Assembly: GCF_034427435.1 (NCBI RefSeq) | Contig: NZ_JAXQNP010000002.1 | Span: 248,001-312,000 of the forward strand | Length of the DNA stretch: 64,000 nt | Direction of reading: 5' to 3' | DNA from: Nitrospirillum sp034427435 | Lineage (GTDB): Bacteria > Pseudomonadota > Alphaproteobacteria > Azospirillales > Azospirillaceae | Shown here: one piece after another, positions 1 through 9,812 of the stretch | How the letters are laid out: each line of letters opens with the position of its first letter | How positions within the stretch are numbered: the stretch's first letter is position 1 | The notes under the pieces: generated by a model | Database searches by the model: none | What the model was told of the DNA's origin: nothing | The model's input: only the letters and a program-made list of their open reading frames with translations | Program-made: the position numbers and the translations under genes

Positions 1-1058
1 ATGTCGTCGTAGCCCAGCTCCTTCAGCTTGGCGCGGAAGGCGGCGCGGCCGGAATGCTTGCCCATCACCAGGGTGGAGCGGTTCAGGCCCACCGATTCCG
101 GGGTCATGATCTCATAGGTGCCGGCGTGCTTCAGCATGCCGTCCTGATGGATGCCGGACTCATGGGCGAAAGCGTTGGCGCCGACGATGGCCTTGTTGGG
201 CTGCACCACGAAGCCGGTGATGGTGGACACTAGGCGCGAGGCGCGGGTGATGGCTTCGGTCTTGATGCCCGTCTTGTAGGGCAGATAGTCGGCGCGGGTG
301 CGCAGGGCCATCACGATCTCTTCCAGGGCGGCGTTGCCCGCGCGCTCCCCCAGGCCGTTGATGGTGCATTCTACCTGGCGGGCGCCGCCGGCGACCCCGG
401 CCAGCGAGTTGGCCACGGCCAGGCCCAGGTCGTTGTGGCAGTGGACGGAGAAGATGGCCTGGTCGCTGTTGGGCGTCTTCTCGCGCACCGCGCGGATCAG
501 CGCGCCGTATTCCTCCGGCACGGCATAGCCCACGGTGTCGGGGATGTTGATGGTGGTGGCGCCGGCCTTGATGGCGGTTTCCACGGAGCGGCAGAGGAAG
601 TCCAGCTCGGTGCGGGAGCCATCCTCGGCCGACCATTCCACGTCCTCGACATGGTTGCGGGCCAGGGTGACGCTGTCCCAGATGGCCTGGACCACGGCGT
701 CCGGCTCCATCTGCAGCTTGTACTTCATGTGCAGCGGGCTGGTGGAGATGAAGGTGTGGATGCGCTGGCGCGCCGCCCCCTTCAGCGCTTCGGCCGCGCG
801 TTCGATGTCGTTGCGGTGGGCGCGGGCCAGGCCGGCAATGGTGGCGTTGCGCACCACCCGCCCCACTTCCCGCACGGCCTCGAAGTCCCCGTTGGAGGCG
901 GCGGGGAAGCCGGCCTCGATCACGTCCACGCCCATCTCCTCCAGCGTCTGGGCGATGCGGATCTTCTCTTCCAGGTTCATGGAGGCGCCGGGCGACTGCT
1001 CGCCGTCGCGCAAGGTGGTGTCGAAGATGACGACGCGGTCGGAAGACGGATGGGTCAT
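1..1058 (-). CDS. leuA: 2-isopropylmalate synthase, 3' end outside window
   Basis: Catalyses condensation of acetyl-CoA with 2-oxoisovalerate, the first committed step of leucine synthesis, in the cytoplasm. The reverse strand reads from an ATG at 1058 (MTHPSSDRVVIFDTTLRDGE) and stays open to the window edge, giving about 352 residues of a protein usually 510-570 long. The start has the DTTLRDGEQSPGASM signature of the HMGL-like TIM barrel, and the metal-binding HxH motif appears as VHCHNDLG near residue 205. The C-terminal LeuA dimer/regulatory domain lies beyond base 1. It follows ilvC on the same strand but is separated from it by a terminator, so it probably has its own promoter. The function is secure; only the missing end is unseen. 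Confidence 0.95.
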   Translation of the reverse strand, partial: MTHPSSDRVVIFDTTLRDGEQSPGASMNLEEKIRIAQTLEEMGVDVIEAGFPAASNGDFEAVREVGRVVRNATIAGLARAHRNDIERAAEALKGAARQRIHTFISTSPLHMKYKLQMEPDAVVQAIWDSVTLARNHVEDVEWSAEDGSRTELDFLCRSVETAIKAGATTINIPDTVGYAVPEEYGALIRAVREKTPNSDQAIFSVHCHNDLGLAVANSLAGVAGGARQVECTINGLGERAGNAALEEIVMALRTRADYLPYKTGIKTEAITRASRLVSTITGFVVQPNKAIVGANAFAHESGIHQDGMLKHAGTYEIMTPESVGLNRSTLVMGKHSGRAAFRAKLKELGYDD

Positions 1059-1077
1059 GGCGAAAAATCCTGCGCTG

Positions 1078-1103
1078 CCGTCCCGGCCATGCCGGCGGGA
1101 CGG
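1078..1103 (-). promoter_or_regulatory. Hairpin in the leuA leader
   Basis: A perfect 8-bp stem (CCGTCCCG pairing with CGGGACGG, 10-nt loop) ends about 20 nt before the leuA start. On the leuA strand it is followed by GCAGGATTTTTCGCC and the ATG, so the AGGA ribosome site lies directly 3' of the stem. It could affect translation or act as an attenuator. No leucine-rich leader peptide precedes it, so classical attenuation is not supported. Confidence 0.35.
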
Positions 1104-1140
1104 GTATTGAGACTGACGACGAGCCAAGCCGGATCGACTT

Positions 1141-1169
1141 GATCTACGCCCCAATCGGGCCGGTGGCAA
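1141..1169 (-). promoter_or_regulatory. Possible sigma-70 promoter of leuA
   Basis: On the reverse strand TTGCCA and TAGATC are separated by exactly 17 bp, about 85 nt upstream of the leuA start and downstream of the ilvC terminator. The -10 match is partial. Its position agrees with leuA having separate transcription. Confidence 0.3.
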
Positions 1170-1242
1170 CGGCCAACGGGCGTTTTGTTGCCGCAAGACA
1201 GATCCCTTGGAAAGGAATGCATCGGTTGCGGCCCGCCCGCGA

Positions 1243-1284
1243 AAAGAAAAAGGCCGGCGCGTCGGCACCGGCCTCTTCCTTTTC
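1243..1284 (-). terminator. Rho-independent terminator of ilvC
   Basis: On the ilvC strand a GC-rich stem (GGCCGGTGCC / GCGCCGGCC) is followed by TTTTTCTTTTC. It lies about 60-95 bp after the ilvC stop and separates ilvC from leuA. The flanking A-rich tract means it may also work in the other direction. Confidence 0.75.
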
Positions 1285-1311
1285 CCTCAGTCGGCGGACG
1301 CGGTCGCGTCC
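1284..1311. repeat. REP-like hairpin repeat, copy 1
   Basis: CCCTCAGTCGGC is followed by the hairpin GGACGC-GGTC-GCGTCC (1296-1311). A copy at 45778-45805 matches at 25 of 28 positions, and the hairpin part recurs at 28980-28995 with a compensatory base-pair change. It sits in the short gap between the ilvC stop and its terminator. Confidence 0.55.
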
Positions 1312-1339
1312 CCGTCGCTTTGCTCCAGGCCTGAACCGC

Positions 1340-2359
1340 TTAGTTGCGGCTCTTGTCCACCAGCTTGTTGCTGGCGATCCAGGGCATCATGGCGCGCAGC
1401 TTGCCGCCCACTTCCTCGATCGGGTGCTCAGCCTCACGGCGGCGGGTGGCCTTGAAGCTGGGCAGGCCGGCCTTGTTCTCCAACATCCAGTCGCGGGTGA
1501 AGCGGCCGGACTGGATGTCGTCCAGCACGCGCTTCATCTCGGCCTTGGTCTCGGAGGTGACGATGCGGGGGCCGGTGACGTAGTCGCCGTACTCGGCGGT
1601 GTTGGAGATGGAGTAGCGCATGTTGGCGATGCCGCCCTCGTAGATCAGGTCCACGATCAGCTTCACCTCGTGCAGGCACTCGAAATAGGCCATCTCGGGG
1701 GCGTAGCCCGCCTCGACCAGGGTCTCGAAGCCGGCCTGGATCAGCTTGGTCAGGCCGCCGCACAGCACGGCCTGCTCACCGAACAGGTCGGTCTCGCACT
1801 CTTCCTTGAAGGTGGTCTCGATGATGCCCGAGCGACCGCCGCCCACGGCGGAGGCGTAGGACAGCGCCACTTCCAGGGCGTTGCCCGAGGCGTTCTGGTG
1901 CACGGCCACCAGGCAGGGGACGCCGCCGCCCTTCTGGTATTCGCCGCGCACGGTGTGGCCGGGACCCTTGGGCGCGATCATGAACACGTCCAGGTCCGGC
2001 CGCGGCTCGATCAGGCGGAAGTGCACGTTCAGGCCGTGGCCGAAGGCGATGGCGGCGCCCTGGCGCAGGTTGGCGGCCAGCTCGTCACGGTACAGGTCGG
2101 CCTGCAGCTCGTCCGGGGTCAGGATCATGACGACGTCGGCCCAGGCGGCAGCCTCAGCCGGGGTGACAACCTTGAAGCCGGCGCCTTCGGCCTTCTTGGT
2201 CGTGGCCGAGCCGGCGCGCAGCGCCACCACGATGTCCTTCACCCCGCTGTCGCGCAGGTTCTGGGCGTGGGCGTGGCCCTGGCTGCCGTAACCGATGATG
2301 GCAACCTTCTTGCCCTTGATCAGGTTAACGTCGGCATCACGATCATAATAAACGCGCAT
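1340..2359 (-). CDS. ilvC: Ketol-acid reductoisomerase (NADP+), class I
   Basis: Converts 2-acetolactate or 2-aceto-2-hydroxybutyrate to the dihydroxy acid (isomerisation plus NADPH reduction) in valine, isoleucine and leucine synthesis. The ATG at 2359 (MRVYYDRDADVNLIKGKKVA) gives 339 residues, the usual length of the short class I enzyme. The Rossmann motif GYGSQGHAHA is at about residues 23-32, and the knotted C-terminal domain carries EVKLIVDLIYEGG and the SNTAEYGD stretch. An upstream in-frame start would add 18 unconserved residues, so MRVYYD is preferred. It lies 97 bp after ilvN, probably in one transcript with ilvB and ilvN, and ends at a clear terminator. Confidence 0.97.
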   Translation of the reverse strand: MRVYYDRDADVNLIKGKKVAIIGYGSQGHAHAQNLRDSGVKDIVVALRAGSATTKKAEGAGFKVVTPAEAAAWADVVMILTPDELQADLYRDELAANLRQGAAIAFGHGLNVHFRLIEPRPDLDVFMIAPKGPGHTVRGEYQKGGGVPCLVAVHQNASGNALEVALSYASAVGGGRSGIIETTFKEECETDLFGEQAVLCGGLTKLIQAGFETLVEAGYAPEMAYFECLHEVKLIVDLIYEGGIANMRYSISNTAEYGDYVTGPRIVTSETKAEMKRVLDDIQSGRFTRDWMLENKAGLPSFKATRRREAEHPIEEVGGKLRAMMPWIASNKLVDKSRN

Positions 2360-2456
2360 GGGTCTAAGCCTTTTGTTGGTTGCGCCCGCCAACCCTTGGG
2401 GGCGCGCGCTCATGGAGTGTCGCCTTCCCGGGGGAAGGCGGTTTGGAAAAAACCGG

Positions 2457-2987
2457 TCAGATGCCGCCGGGGCCGCGGGACATGGCCACCACGCCGGTGC
2501 GCGACACGCCCACCAGGCCCAGTTCGGCCATCAGGCCGATGAAGCGATCCAGCTCCTCCCCCTGCCCCGTGATCTCGAACACGAAGCTGGTGATGGTGGC
2601 GTCCACCACCCGGGCCTTGAACACATCGGCCAGGCGCAGGGCCTCCACCCGCTTCTCGCCGGTGCCGGCCACCTTGACCAGCGCCGTCTCACGCTCGACG
2701 AAGGGGCCTTCCATCGTCAGGTCGTGCACCCGGTGCACCGGCACCAGGCGGCCCAGCTGCGCCTTGATCTGCTCGATGATCATGGGCGTGCCGGTGGTGA
2801 CGATGGTGATGCGCGACAGGGTGGCGTCGCGGTCGACCTCCGCCACCGTCAGGCTTTCGATGTTGTAGCCACGGCCGGAGAACAGGCCGATGACGCGGGC
2901 CAGCACGCCCGGCTCGTTATCCACCAGGATGGAGATGGTGTGGCGTTCGATGGCGGGCGGGGCGGACGGGACAGGACGGGCGGTCAA
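2457..2987 (-). CDS. ilvN: Acetolactate synthase small (regulatory) subunit
   Basis: Regulatory subunit that activates the catalytic subunit IlvB and confers valine feedback inhibition. The protein has 176 residues, typical for the family. An N-terminal ACT domain begins near residue 15 with HTISILVDNEPGVLARV and continues through GRGYNIESLTVAEVD; the second half is the ALS_ss C-terminal ACT-like domain. It starts 55 bp after the ilvB stop and precedes ilvC, the common ilvB-ilvN-ilvC order. The symbol ilvH is equally used for this family. Confidence 0.95.
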   Translation of the reverse strand: MTARPVPSAPPAIERHTISILVDNEPGVLARVIGLFSGRGYNIESLTVAEVDRDATLSRITIVTTGTPMIIEQIKAQLGRLVPVHRVHDLTMEGPFVERETALVKVAGTGEKRVEALRLADVFKARVVDATITSFVFEITGQGEELDRFIGLMAELGLVGVSRTGVVAMSRGPGGI

Positions 2988-3042
2988 GATAGGCTCCGGT
3001 CAGGCAGGGCGGTGAAGGGGGCGGCGGCGGAACGGAAGGCGC

Positions 3043-4818
<1,776 letters not shown>

Positions 4819-4923
4819 TTCCCAAAAATCCTGGTTTCTAGTCGCCCCGTCGCCCCCGCTCACCGGGGCCGCTTGGGAACACCAATAGCCCCCTTCGCAA
4901 ACGCGAAAGCCGGGCGGATCGGG

Positions 4924-4952
4924 ACCCTAGACGGAACCGTACCCAGGGTCAA
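4924..4952 (-). promoter_or_regulatory. Sigma-70 promoter of ilvBNC
   Basis: On the reverse strand TTGACC and TAGGGT are spaced by 17 bp, about 105 nt upstream of the ilvB start. The -35 box overlaps the last codons of miaA, so ilvBNC need not depend on miaA transcription. The long leader has room for control, but I see no clear leader peptide in it. Confidence 0.55.
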
Positions 4953-6034
4953 CCGCTTTTGCGAATTATCGCAAAGATTTCACCCAGTAGACTTTCGATT
5001 AATTTCTCATAACCGGTATGCGTTGGACTGAAACCGGGATCAACCCGGCGGGCGTCAGGCATCTGATGGCGGAACCAGGTGGTCTGACGCTTGGCATAGT
5101 TGCGGGTGTGCCGCTGCGCCAGGGCCACCGCCGCCTCTAGGTCCAGGGCGCCGGCCAGGTGGGCGGCCAGCTCCGGCACCCCCAGCGCCTTCATGGCCGG
5201 CAGATCCGGATCCAGACCCAAGGCCAGCAGGGCCCGCACCTCGTCCAGCGCGCCCTGCCCCATCATGGCCAGGAAGCGGGCGTCGCCGTTGGCATACAGC
5301 CGGTCGCGTGGCGGATCGACGATAAGGGTGTGGAAGGCCAGGTCGGCCGGCGCGGTGGCCGCCGCGGCGCGCTGCCAGTCGCCCAGGGTGCGGCCGGTGC
5401 CCACCACCACCTCCCACGCCCGCACCAGGCGCTGGGTATCGCCGGGGGCCAACCGGGCCGCCGCCTGCGGATCGCGGGCCGCCAGGTCCTGATGAAAGGC
5501 GGGACCGCCCAGCTTGGCATGCAGCGCCTTGGCCCGCTCCCGCACCGAGTCTTCAATGGCGGGGATGTCGGCGATGCCGGCCATGAGGGTGCGCAGGTAC
5601 AGGCCGGTGCCGCCCACCAGGATGGGCCGCTCCGCCGCCCGCACCTCCGCCAGCGCCAGGTCCCGCCAATGCGCGGCGGACATGCGCTGGGAGGGCGGCA
5701 CCGTGCCGTAAAGGCGGTGGGGGGCTTGCGCCCGATCCTCCGCCCCCGGCTGGGCGGTCAGCAGCGCCAGCCCCTGATAAATCTGCATGCTGTCGGCGTT
5801 GATGACGGTGCCGCCCAGGCGCACCGCCAGGTCCAGGGCCAGGCGCGACTTGCCCGAGGCCGTGGGCCCGCCGATGACCACCACCAGCTTGCGCGCCGCG
5901 TCCGGTCCATCCGTGGCAGTGTCCGCATTGCCATCCGTGCTGATCGCAGGGGCCGGATGCCCGACTGCGTCTTGCCTGCCGGCCCCGCCCCCCGTATCAA
6001 GACCAGCGGAAGCCCCCTCAAACCCTTCGGACAT
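4949..6034 (-). CDS. miaA: tRNA dimethylallyltransferase
   Basis: Transfers the dimethylallyl group to A37 of tRNAs reading UNN codons. The P-loop is VVVIGGPTASGKSRLALDLA, followed by the INADSMQIYQG and VGGTGLYLRTL motifs of the IPP transferase family, and the C-terminus has RNYAKRQTTWFR. From the only plausible ATG (MSEGFEGASAG) it is 361 residues, about 45 longer than usual, because roughly 48 Gly/Ala/Asp-rich residues precede the P-loop. No convincing start lies closer to the P-loop. Its start is only 3 bp from the divergent serB start. Function is secure; the start is moderately sure. Confidence 0.93.
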   Translation of the reverse strand: MSEGFEGASAGLDTGGGAGRQDAVGHPAPAISTDGNADTATDGPDAARKLVVVIGGPTASGKSRLALDLAVRLGGTVINADSMQIYQGLALLTAQPGAEDRAQAPHRLYGTVPPSQRMSAAHWRDLALAEVRAAERPILVGGTGLYLRTLMAGIADIPAIEDSVRERAKALHAKLGGPAFHQDLAARDPQAAARLAPGDTQRLVRAWEVVVGTGRTLGDWQRAAAATAPADLAFHTLIVDPPRDRLYANGDARFLAMMGQGALDEVRALLALGLDPDLPAMKALGVPELAAHLAGALDLEAAVALAQRHTRNYAKRQTTWFRHQMPDARRVDPGFSPTHTGYEKLIESLLGEIFAIIRKSG

Positions 6035-6037
6035 GCC

Positions 6038-6958
6038 ATGACCCATGTGGTGACCCTGATCGCCGGCGCCCCCCTGACATCGGGAGAGGCCGCGGCGACG
6101 ACGCTGGACGATAGCATGGTCCGCGCGGCGCGCGCCGCCCTGCAAGCGCTGGGGGCGGAAACCAGCGCGCCCGACTGGCTGGCGCCGGGGCGGGCCTGCG
6201 ACATCGCCTTCGCCGGCCTGCATCCCGACCAGGCCCAGGCCGCCTGCGCCCAGGCGCTGCTGGGCCAGCCGGTGGACGCCATCACCCAAGAGTCGGCGGG
6301 ACGGCGCAAGGCGGTGCTGGTGGCCGACATGGAATCGACCATCATCCACCAGGAGATGCTGGACGAGCTGGGCGCCCTGATCGGCCAGCGCGACACCATC
6401 GCCGGGATCACCCGCCGGGCCATGAACGGCGAGATCGACTTCAAGGGCGCCCTGCGGGAGCGCGTGGCCCTGTTGGCCGGCATGGACGCCACGGTGATCG
6501 AGGAGCTGAAGGGCATCGTCACCCTGATGCCGGGCGCCCAGTCCCTGGTGGCCACCATGCGCAAGCACGGGGCCCATTGCGCCCTGGTCTCCGGCGGCTT
6601 CAAGCCCTTCACCGCCCATGTCCGCGCCCTGCTGGGCTTCGATGAGGACCAGGCCAACGACCTGGTCATCCAGGACGGCAAGCTGACCGGCCAGCCGGTG
6701 GAACCCATCCTGGACAAGGACGCCAAGGCGGCCGCGCTGACGCGCATCTGCGCCCAGCGGCGCGTGGCCCTGTCCGCCGCCGTCACCGTGGGCGACGGCG
6801 CCAACGACCTGCCCATGCTGCTGGCCGCCGGCCTGGGCATCGCCTTCCACGCCAAGCCGGCGGTGGCCGCCGCCGCCCGGGCCAAGGTCGACCATGGCGA
6901 CCTGACGGCCCTGCTGTACGCCCAGGGCTACCGCGAGGCGGAGATCGTGGCCGGCTGA
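6038..6958 (+). CDS. serB: Phosphoserine phosphatase
   Basis: Hydrolyses O-phosphoserine to serine, the last step of serine synthesis. The 306-residue HAD-superfamily protein has motif I as VLVADMESTIIHQEMLDELG, where the canonical DxDxT is DMEST as in many alphaproteobacterial SerB enzymes. Motif II is CALVSGGFKPF, and motifs III/IV are around VGDGANDLPMLLAAGLGIAFHAKP. About 90 N-terminal residues form the ACT-like regulatory half. It starts at the ATG at 6038 (MTHVVTLIAG), three bases from the divergent miaA start, so each gene's promoter must lie inside the other's reading frame. Confidence 0.95.
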   Translation: MTHVVTLIAGAPLTSGEAAATTLDDSMVRAARAALQALGAETSAPDWLAPGRACDIAFAGLHPDQAQAACAQALLGQPVDAITQESAGRRKAVLVADMESTIIHQEMLDELGALIGQRDTIAGITRRAMNGEIDFKGALRERVALLAGMDATVIEELKGIVTLMPGAQSLVATMRKHGAHCALVSGGFKPFTAHVRALLGFDEDQANDLVIQDGKLTGQPVEPILDKDAKAAALTRICAQRRVALSAAVTVGDGANDLPMLLAAGLGIAFHAKPAVAAAARAKVDHGDLTALLYAQGYREAEIVAG

Positions 6959-7000
6959 CGCCGGCCATTGATCCCCAGGCCCTCCGGCTACGCCGCCCGG

Positions 7001-7369
7001 TCACGCCGCCAGCGGCGCCCGGCCGTAGTTCTTGGCGTAGGCGTTCTCAACCCCCGCCAAAATATCGACGATCTGGAAGTAGCGGTCCCAGAACGGCGTC
7101 TCCCGCAGGGCCTCCACCAGAAGCTGGTAGGCCTCATGGCTGCGGGCATCCCACACCCAGATGTCGGTGACGTTGGTTGAGTAAAACTCCACATCATAGA
7201 ACCGCATGCGCGCATCGTCCTTGTAGCGGGTGACGATGGGCTGTAGATGGCGCGCCAACTCCTGGAAACGCTCATCAATAGGCATGCCTAGCCATTCGGG
7301 CATGGTCTTGACCAGCATGAAAACGGTGATGGCCGGCTCAAAGTTTTCCTTGGTGATCTCGGAAGTCAT
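7001..7369 (-). CDS. Darcynin-family protein of unknown function
   Basis: A 122-residue cytoplasmic protein with no signal peptide or membrane segment. The stretches TVFMLVKTMPEWLGMP, MRFYDVEFYSTNVTDIWVW and LVEALRETPFWDRYFQI match my recollection of the darcynin family (PF17074), a small ferredoxin-like-fold family of unknown role often next to TetR regulators. Start MTSEITKENFEPA. It is divergent from the TetR gene at 7445, with a 75-bp gap holding a perfect palindrome, so it is probably the regulator's target. The family call rests on memory. Confidence 0.75.
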   Translation of the reverse strand: MTSEITKENFEPAITVFMLVKTMPEWLGMPIDERFQELARHLQPIVTRYKDDARMRFYDVEFYSTNVTDIWVWDARSHEAYQLLVEALRETPFWDRYFQIVDILAGVENAYAKNYGRAPLAA

Positions 7370-7408
7370 TTGGTTTTTCCTTGCACTGGGTTGCGATGGC
7401 GGCAGTAT

Positions 7409-7422
7409 GGAGCGAACGCTCC
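7409..7422. promoter_or_regulatory. Palindromic operator between darcynin and tetR
   Basis: GGAGCG-AA-CGCTCC is a perfect 6+2+6 inverted repeat between the divergent darcynin and TetR genes. It starts 40 bp from the darcynin start and ends 22 bp before the TetR start, the normal place for an operator serving both. Confidence 0.65.
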
Positions 7423-7444
7423 TTTCGCCCTACTCGCATCCCCC

Positions 7445-8047
7445 ATGAGCAAGACACCCAACCTGAAGCCCCGGAAATCCCCCACCCAGGCACGCGCGGC
7501 CGAAACGGTCCGCATCATCCTGGAGGCGGCGGCTCGCATTTTGGAGGCGCGCGGCCTGGCGGGCTTCAACACCAACGCGGTGGCGGAGCGGGCGGGCGTC
7601 AGCGTCGGGTCGCTCTATCAGTACTTCCCCGGCAAGGACGCGTTGACCGCCGCCCTGATCCAGCGGGACGGCGAGGTGCTGCGGGAGGAGATGGCCGCCG
7701 CCGCCCGCCTGCCGGCAGCCCGGGCCGCCCTGTCGGGCATGATCGCCGCCGCCGTGGGCCACCAGTTGCGCCGCCCCATCCTGGCACGCCTCCTGGATAT
7801 CGAGGAAAGCCGCCTGCCCCTGGGCGAGCAGCAGGATGAGAAGACGAAGGAATTGCAGGATCTGCTGGGCCAGGTGCTGGCCGGCGTCGACCTGCCCGCC
7901 GGGGTGTCCGCGGACACGGCCGGGGCCGACCTGTTCGCCATCGTGCGCGGCATGGTGGACCATGCCGGCAGCCGGGGCGAAGTGGACGCGCCCGACCTTC
8001 AGCATCGGGTCGAGCGCGCCGTGTTCGGGTATCTGGGACTGGCCTGA
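7445..8047 (+). CDS. TetR/AcrR-family transcriptional regulator
   Basis: DNA-binding repressor of 200 residues. The N-terminal TetR helix-turn-helix spans about residues 17-63 with ILEAAARILEARGLAGF, TNAVAERAGVSVGSLYQYF and PGKDAL. The C-terminal ligand-binding domain is variable, so the effector is unknown. The ATG at 7445 (MSKTPNLKPRKSP) is chosen because an open extension upstream runs through the palindrome and lacks TetR similarity. It is divergent from the darcynin gene and probably regulates it and itself through the GGAGCGAACGCTCC site. Confidence 0.9.
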   Translation: MSKTPNLKPRKSPTQARAAETVRIILEAAARILEARGLAGFNTNAVAERAGVSVGSLYQYFPGKDALTAALIQRDGEVLREEMAAAARLPAARAALSGMIAAAVGHQLRRPILARLLDIEESRLPLGEQQDEKTKELQDLLGQVLAGVDLPAGVSADTAGADLFAIVRGMVDHAGSRGEVDAPDLQHRVERAVFGYLGLA

Positions 8048-8058
8048 CGGCCGTCCGG

Positions 8059-9587
8059 TTATTCCAGCGGCAGGGCCACGAACAGCAGGTCGCCCGCCCG
8101 TTCCACCAGCAGCAGCACCGCCTTCTGGCCGTTATCCTTGGCCTTGGCCACGCGCACAGCCACGTCGTTGGGGGTGTTGACCTCTTCCTGGCCCACCTCG
8201 ACGATCAGGTCGCCGGCCTTCAGCTCACGCTTGGCGGCGGGGCTGTTGGGGGCGACGCGCACGACGGCCACGCCCTGGGCGTCATCCCGCACGCTGTATT
8301 TCTGCCGAACCTTGGGGCTCAGCGCGTCCAGGGTCAGGCCCACGCTGTCGATGCTGCCCTCGGCTTCGGCGGGGCCGGCATTGCTGGTGGCGGCGGCCAC
8401 CGCCCCGGCATCGGTATCTTCCTTCAGCTCACCCAGCGACACCGTGACGTTGATCTTGCCGCCCTTGCGCAGCACCACCAGCGCCGCCCTGTGGCCCACC
8501 GGCTCCTCCGCCACGATGCGGGGCAGCATGCGGCCGTTGGTGACGTCCTTGCCGTCGATGCTGACGATGACGTCGCCTTGGCGAAGGCCGGCCTGCTCAC
8601 CGGGGCCGCCGGGGCTGACCACCGCCACCAGGGCGCCGCGCTGCTGCTTCAGCTTCAGGGTTTCGGCGATGTCGGGCGTCACGTCCTGGATCTGCACGCC
8701 CAGCCAGCCGCGCCGCACCTTGCCGGTGTCGCGCAACTGCTGCACCACGTTCTTGATCACCACCGCCGGAATGGCGAAGCCGATGCCGACGGAGCCCGCC
8801 TCCCCATCATTCGCCTGGGGGGAGAAGATGGCGGTGTTCATGCCGATGACCTCGCCATTGAGGTTGATCAGCGGGCCGCCGGAATTGCCGAGGTTGATGG
8901 AGGCGTCGGTCTGCAGGAAGTCGTCGTATTTGCCGGCGCCGATGTCGCGGCCACGGGCGGAGATGATGCCGGCCGTGACCGTGCCGCCGAGACCGAAGGG
9001 GTTGCCGATGGCCACCACCCAGTCACCGACCTTCAGCGCGTCGCTGTTGCCCCATACCATGGCGGGCAGCTTGGATGCCGGCTCCACCTTCAGCAGGGCG
9101 ATGTCGGTGGCCTTGTCGGTGCCCACCAGCGTCGCCTTCATCTGGGTGTCGTCCTGCAGGCGGACGGTGATCTCGTCCGCCCCCTCGATGACGTGGTTGT
9201 TGGTCACGACATAGCCGGACGGGTCGATGATGAAGCCCGAGCCCAGCGAGGTGGCCTGCCCGCCCTTGTCATCCCCGCCGCCCTGGTCGTTCTCCTTCTG
9301 CCGCTCCTGATAGTCGCGGAAGAAGTCGCCGAAGGGGGAGCCGGGGGGAACTCCGGCATGGGCAACTGGCCCTGCTTCTTGTTCTTCACCGTCTGGCTGG
9401 TGGAGATGTTCACCACCGCCGGCAGCATCTTCTCCACCAGGGGCGCGAAGCTGTGCGGCGGCGGCTCCGCCCGCGCGGGGGCCGGATCGCCGCAGGCCGT
9501 GGGCAACAACAGCACGCCCAACACCATCAGCGACCGGCGCAGGGCCGAAAACGGGCGGGCGGCGCCCTTCTTCGGGGAGACGGCCAT
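8059..9587 (-). pseudogene. degP: DegP/DegQ-like Do-family periplasmic serine protease, frameshifted as sequenced
   Basis: Trypsin-like periplasmic protease/chaperone for misfolded envelope proteins. The start (MAVSPKKGAARPFSALRRSL, then a hydrophobic segment ending LLLPTACGDPAPARA) is in one frame up to about MPEFPP. The rest, from GSPFGDFFRDYQERQ, is in another frame. The shift falls in a G6 run at 9343-9348; one more G joins the frames into about 509 residues, normal for Do proteases. Catalytic His (VTNNHVIEGA), Asp (DKATDIALLK) and Ser (INLGNSGGPLIN) are intact and two PDZ domains follow (near GWLGVQIQDVTPD and VGLTLDALSPKV). TACGD resembles a lipobox, so the export route is uncertain. 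I suspect a base-calling error. Confidence 0.85.
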
Positions 9588-9677
9588 CGGCGAGGGTGCG
9601 GCAAAGGCGGGAGACGTCACTGTCGGGCCACTCCTGGCAGGGGGACGCCTCGGGATCGGCATCCACCCATCATCATT

Positions 9678-9734
9678 TCATTTTCCCACTAAGGGGCCAT
9701 TTTCCCGCTAGAGGGTCATCGCCCCACTATAGGG
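9678..9734. repeat. Three tandem 19-bp repeats upstream of degP
   Basis: Three adjoining 19-bp units (9678-9696, 9697-9715, 9716-9734) share the core CCC[A/G]CTA..AGGG, beginning with TCATTTTCCCACTAAGGGG. They lie 90-150 bp upstream of the DegP-like gene. Direct repeats at about two helical turns are typical of multi-site response-regulator operators; no regulator can be named. Confidence 0.5.
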
Positions 9735-9812
9735 GGGCGATGTCGCGCCTGTTAAGGGGGATGGCTCGTGATATCGCAAGGGGATAAGACGGCACCCCGC
9801 CGAATCCCCGGC

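Noticed and set aside
1059..1240. Leader peptide for leucine attenuation upstream of leuA
   Set aside because: A short open frame exists on the leuA strand (MHSFPRDLSCGNK...), but it has no run of Leu codons and ends overlapping the leuA start.
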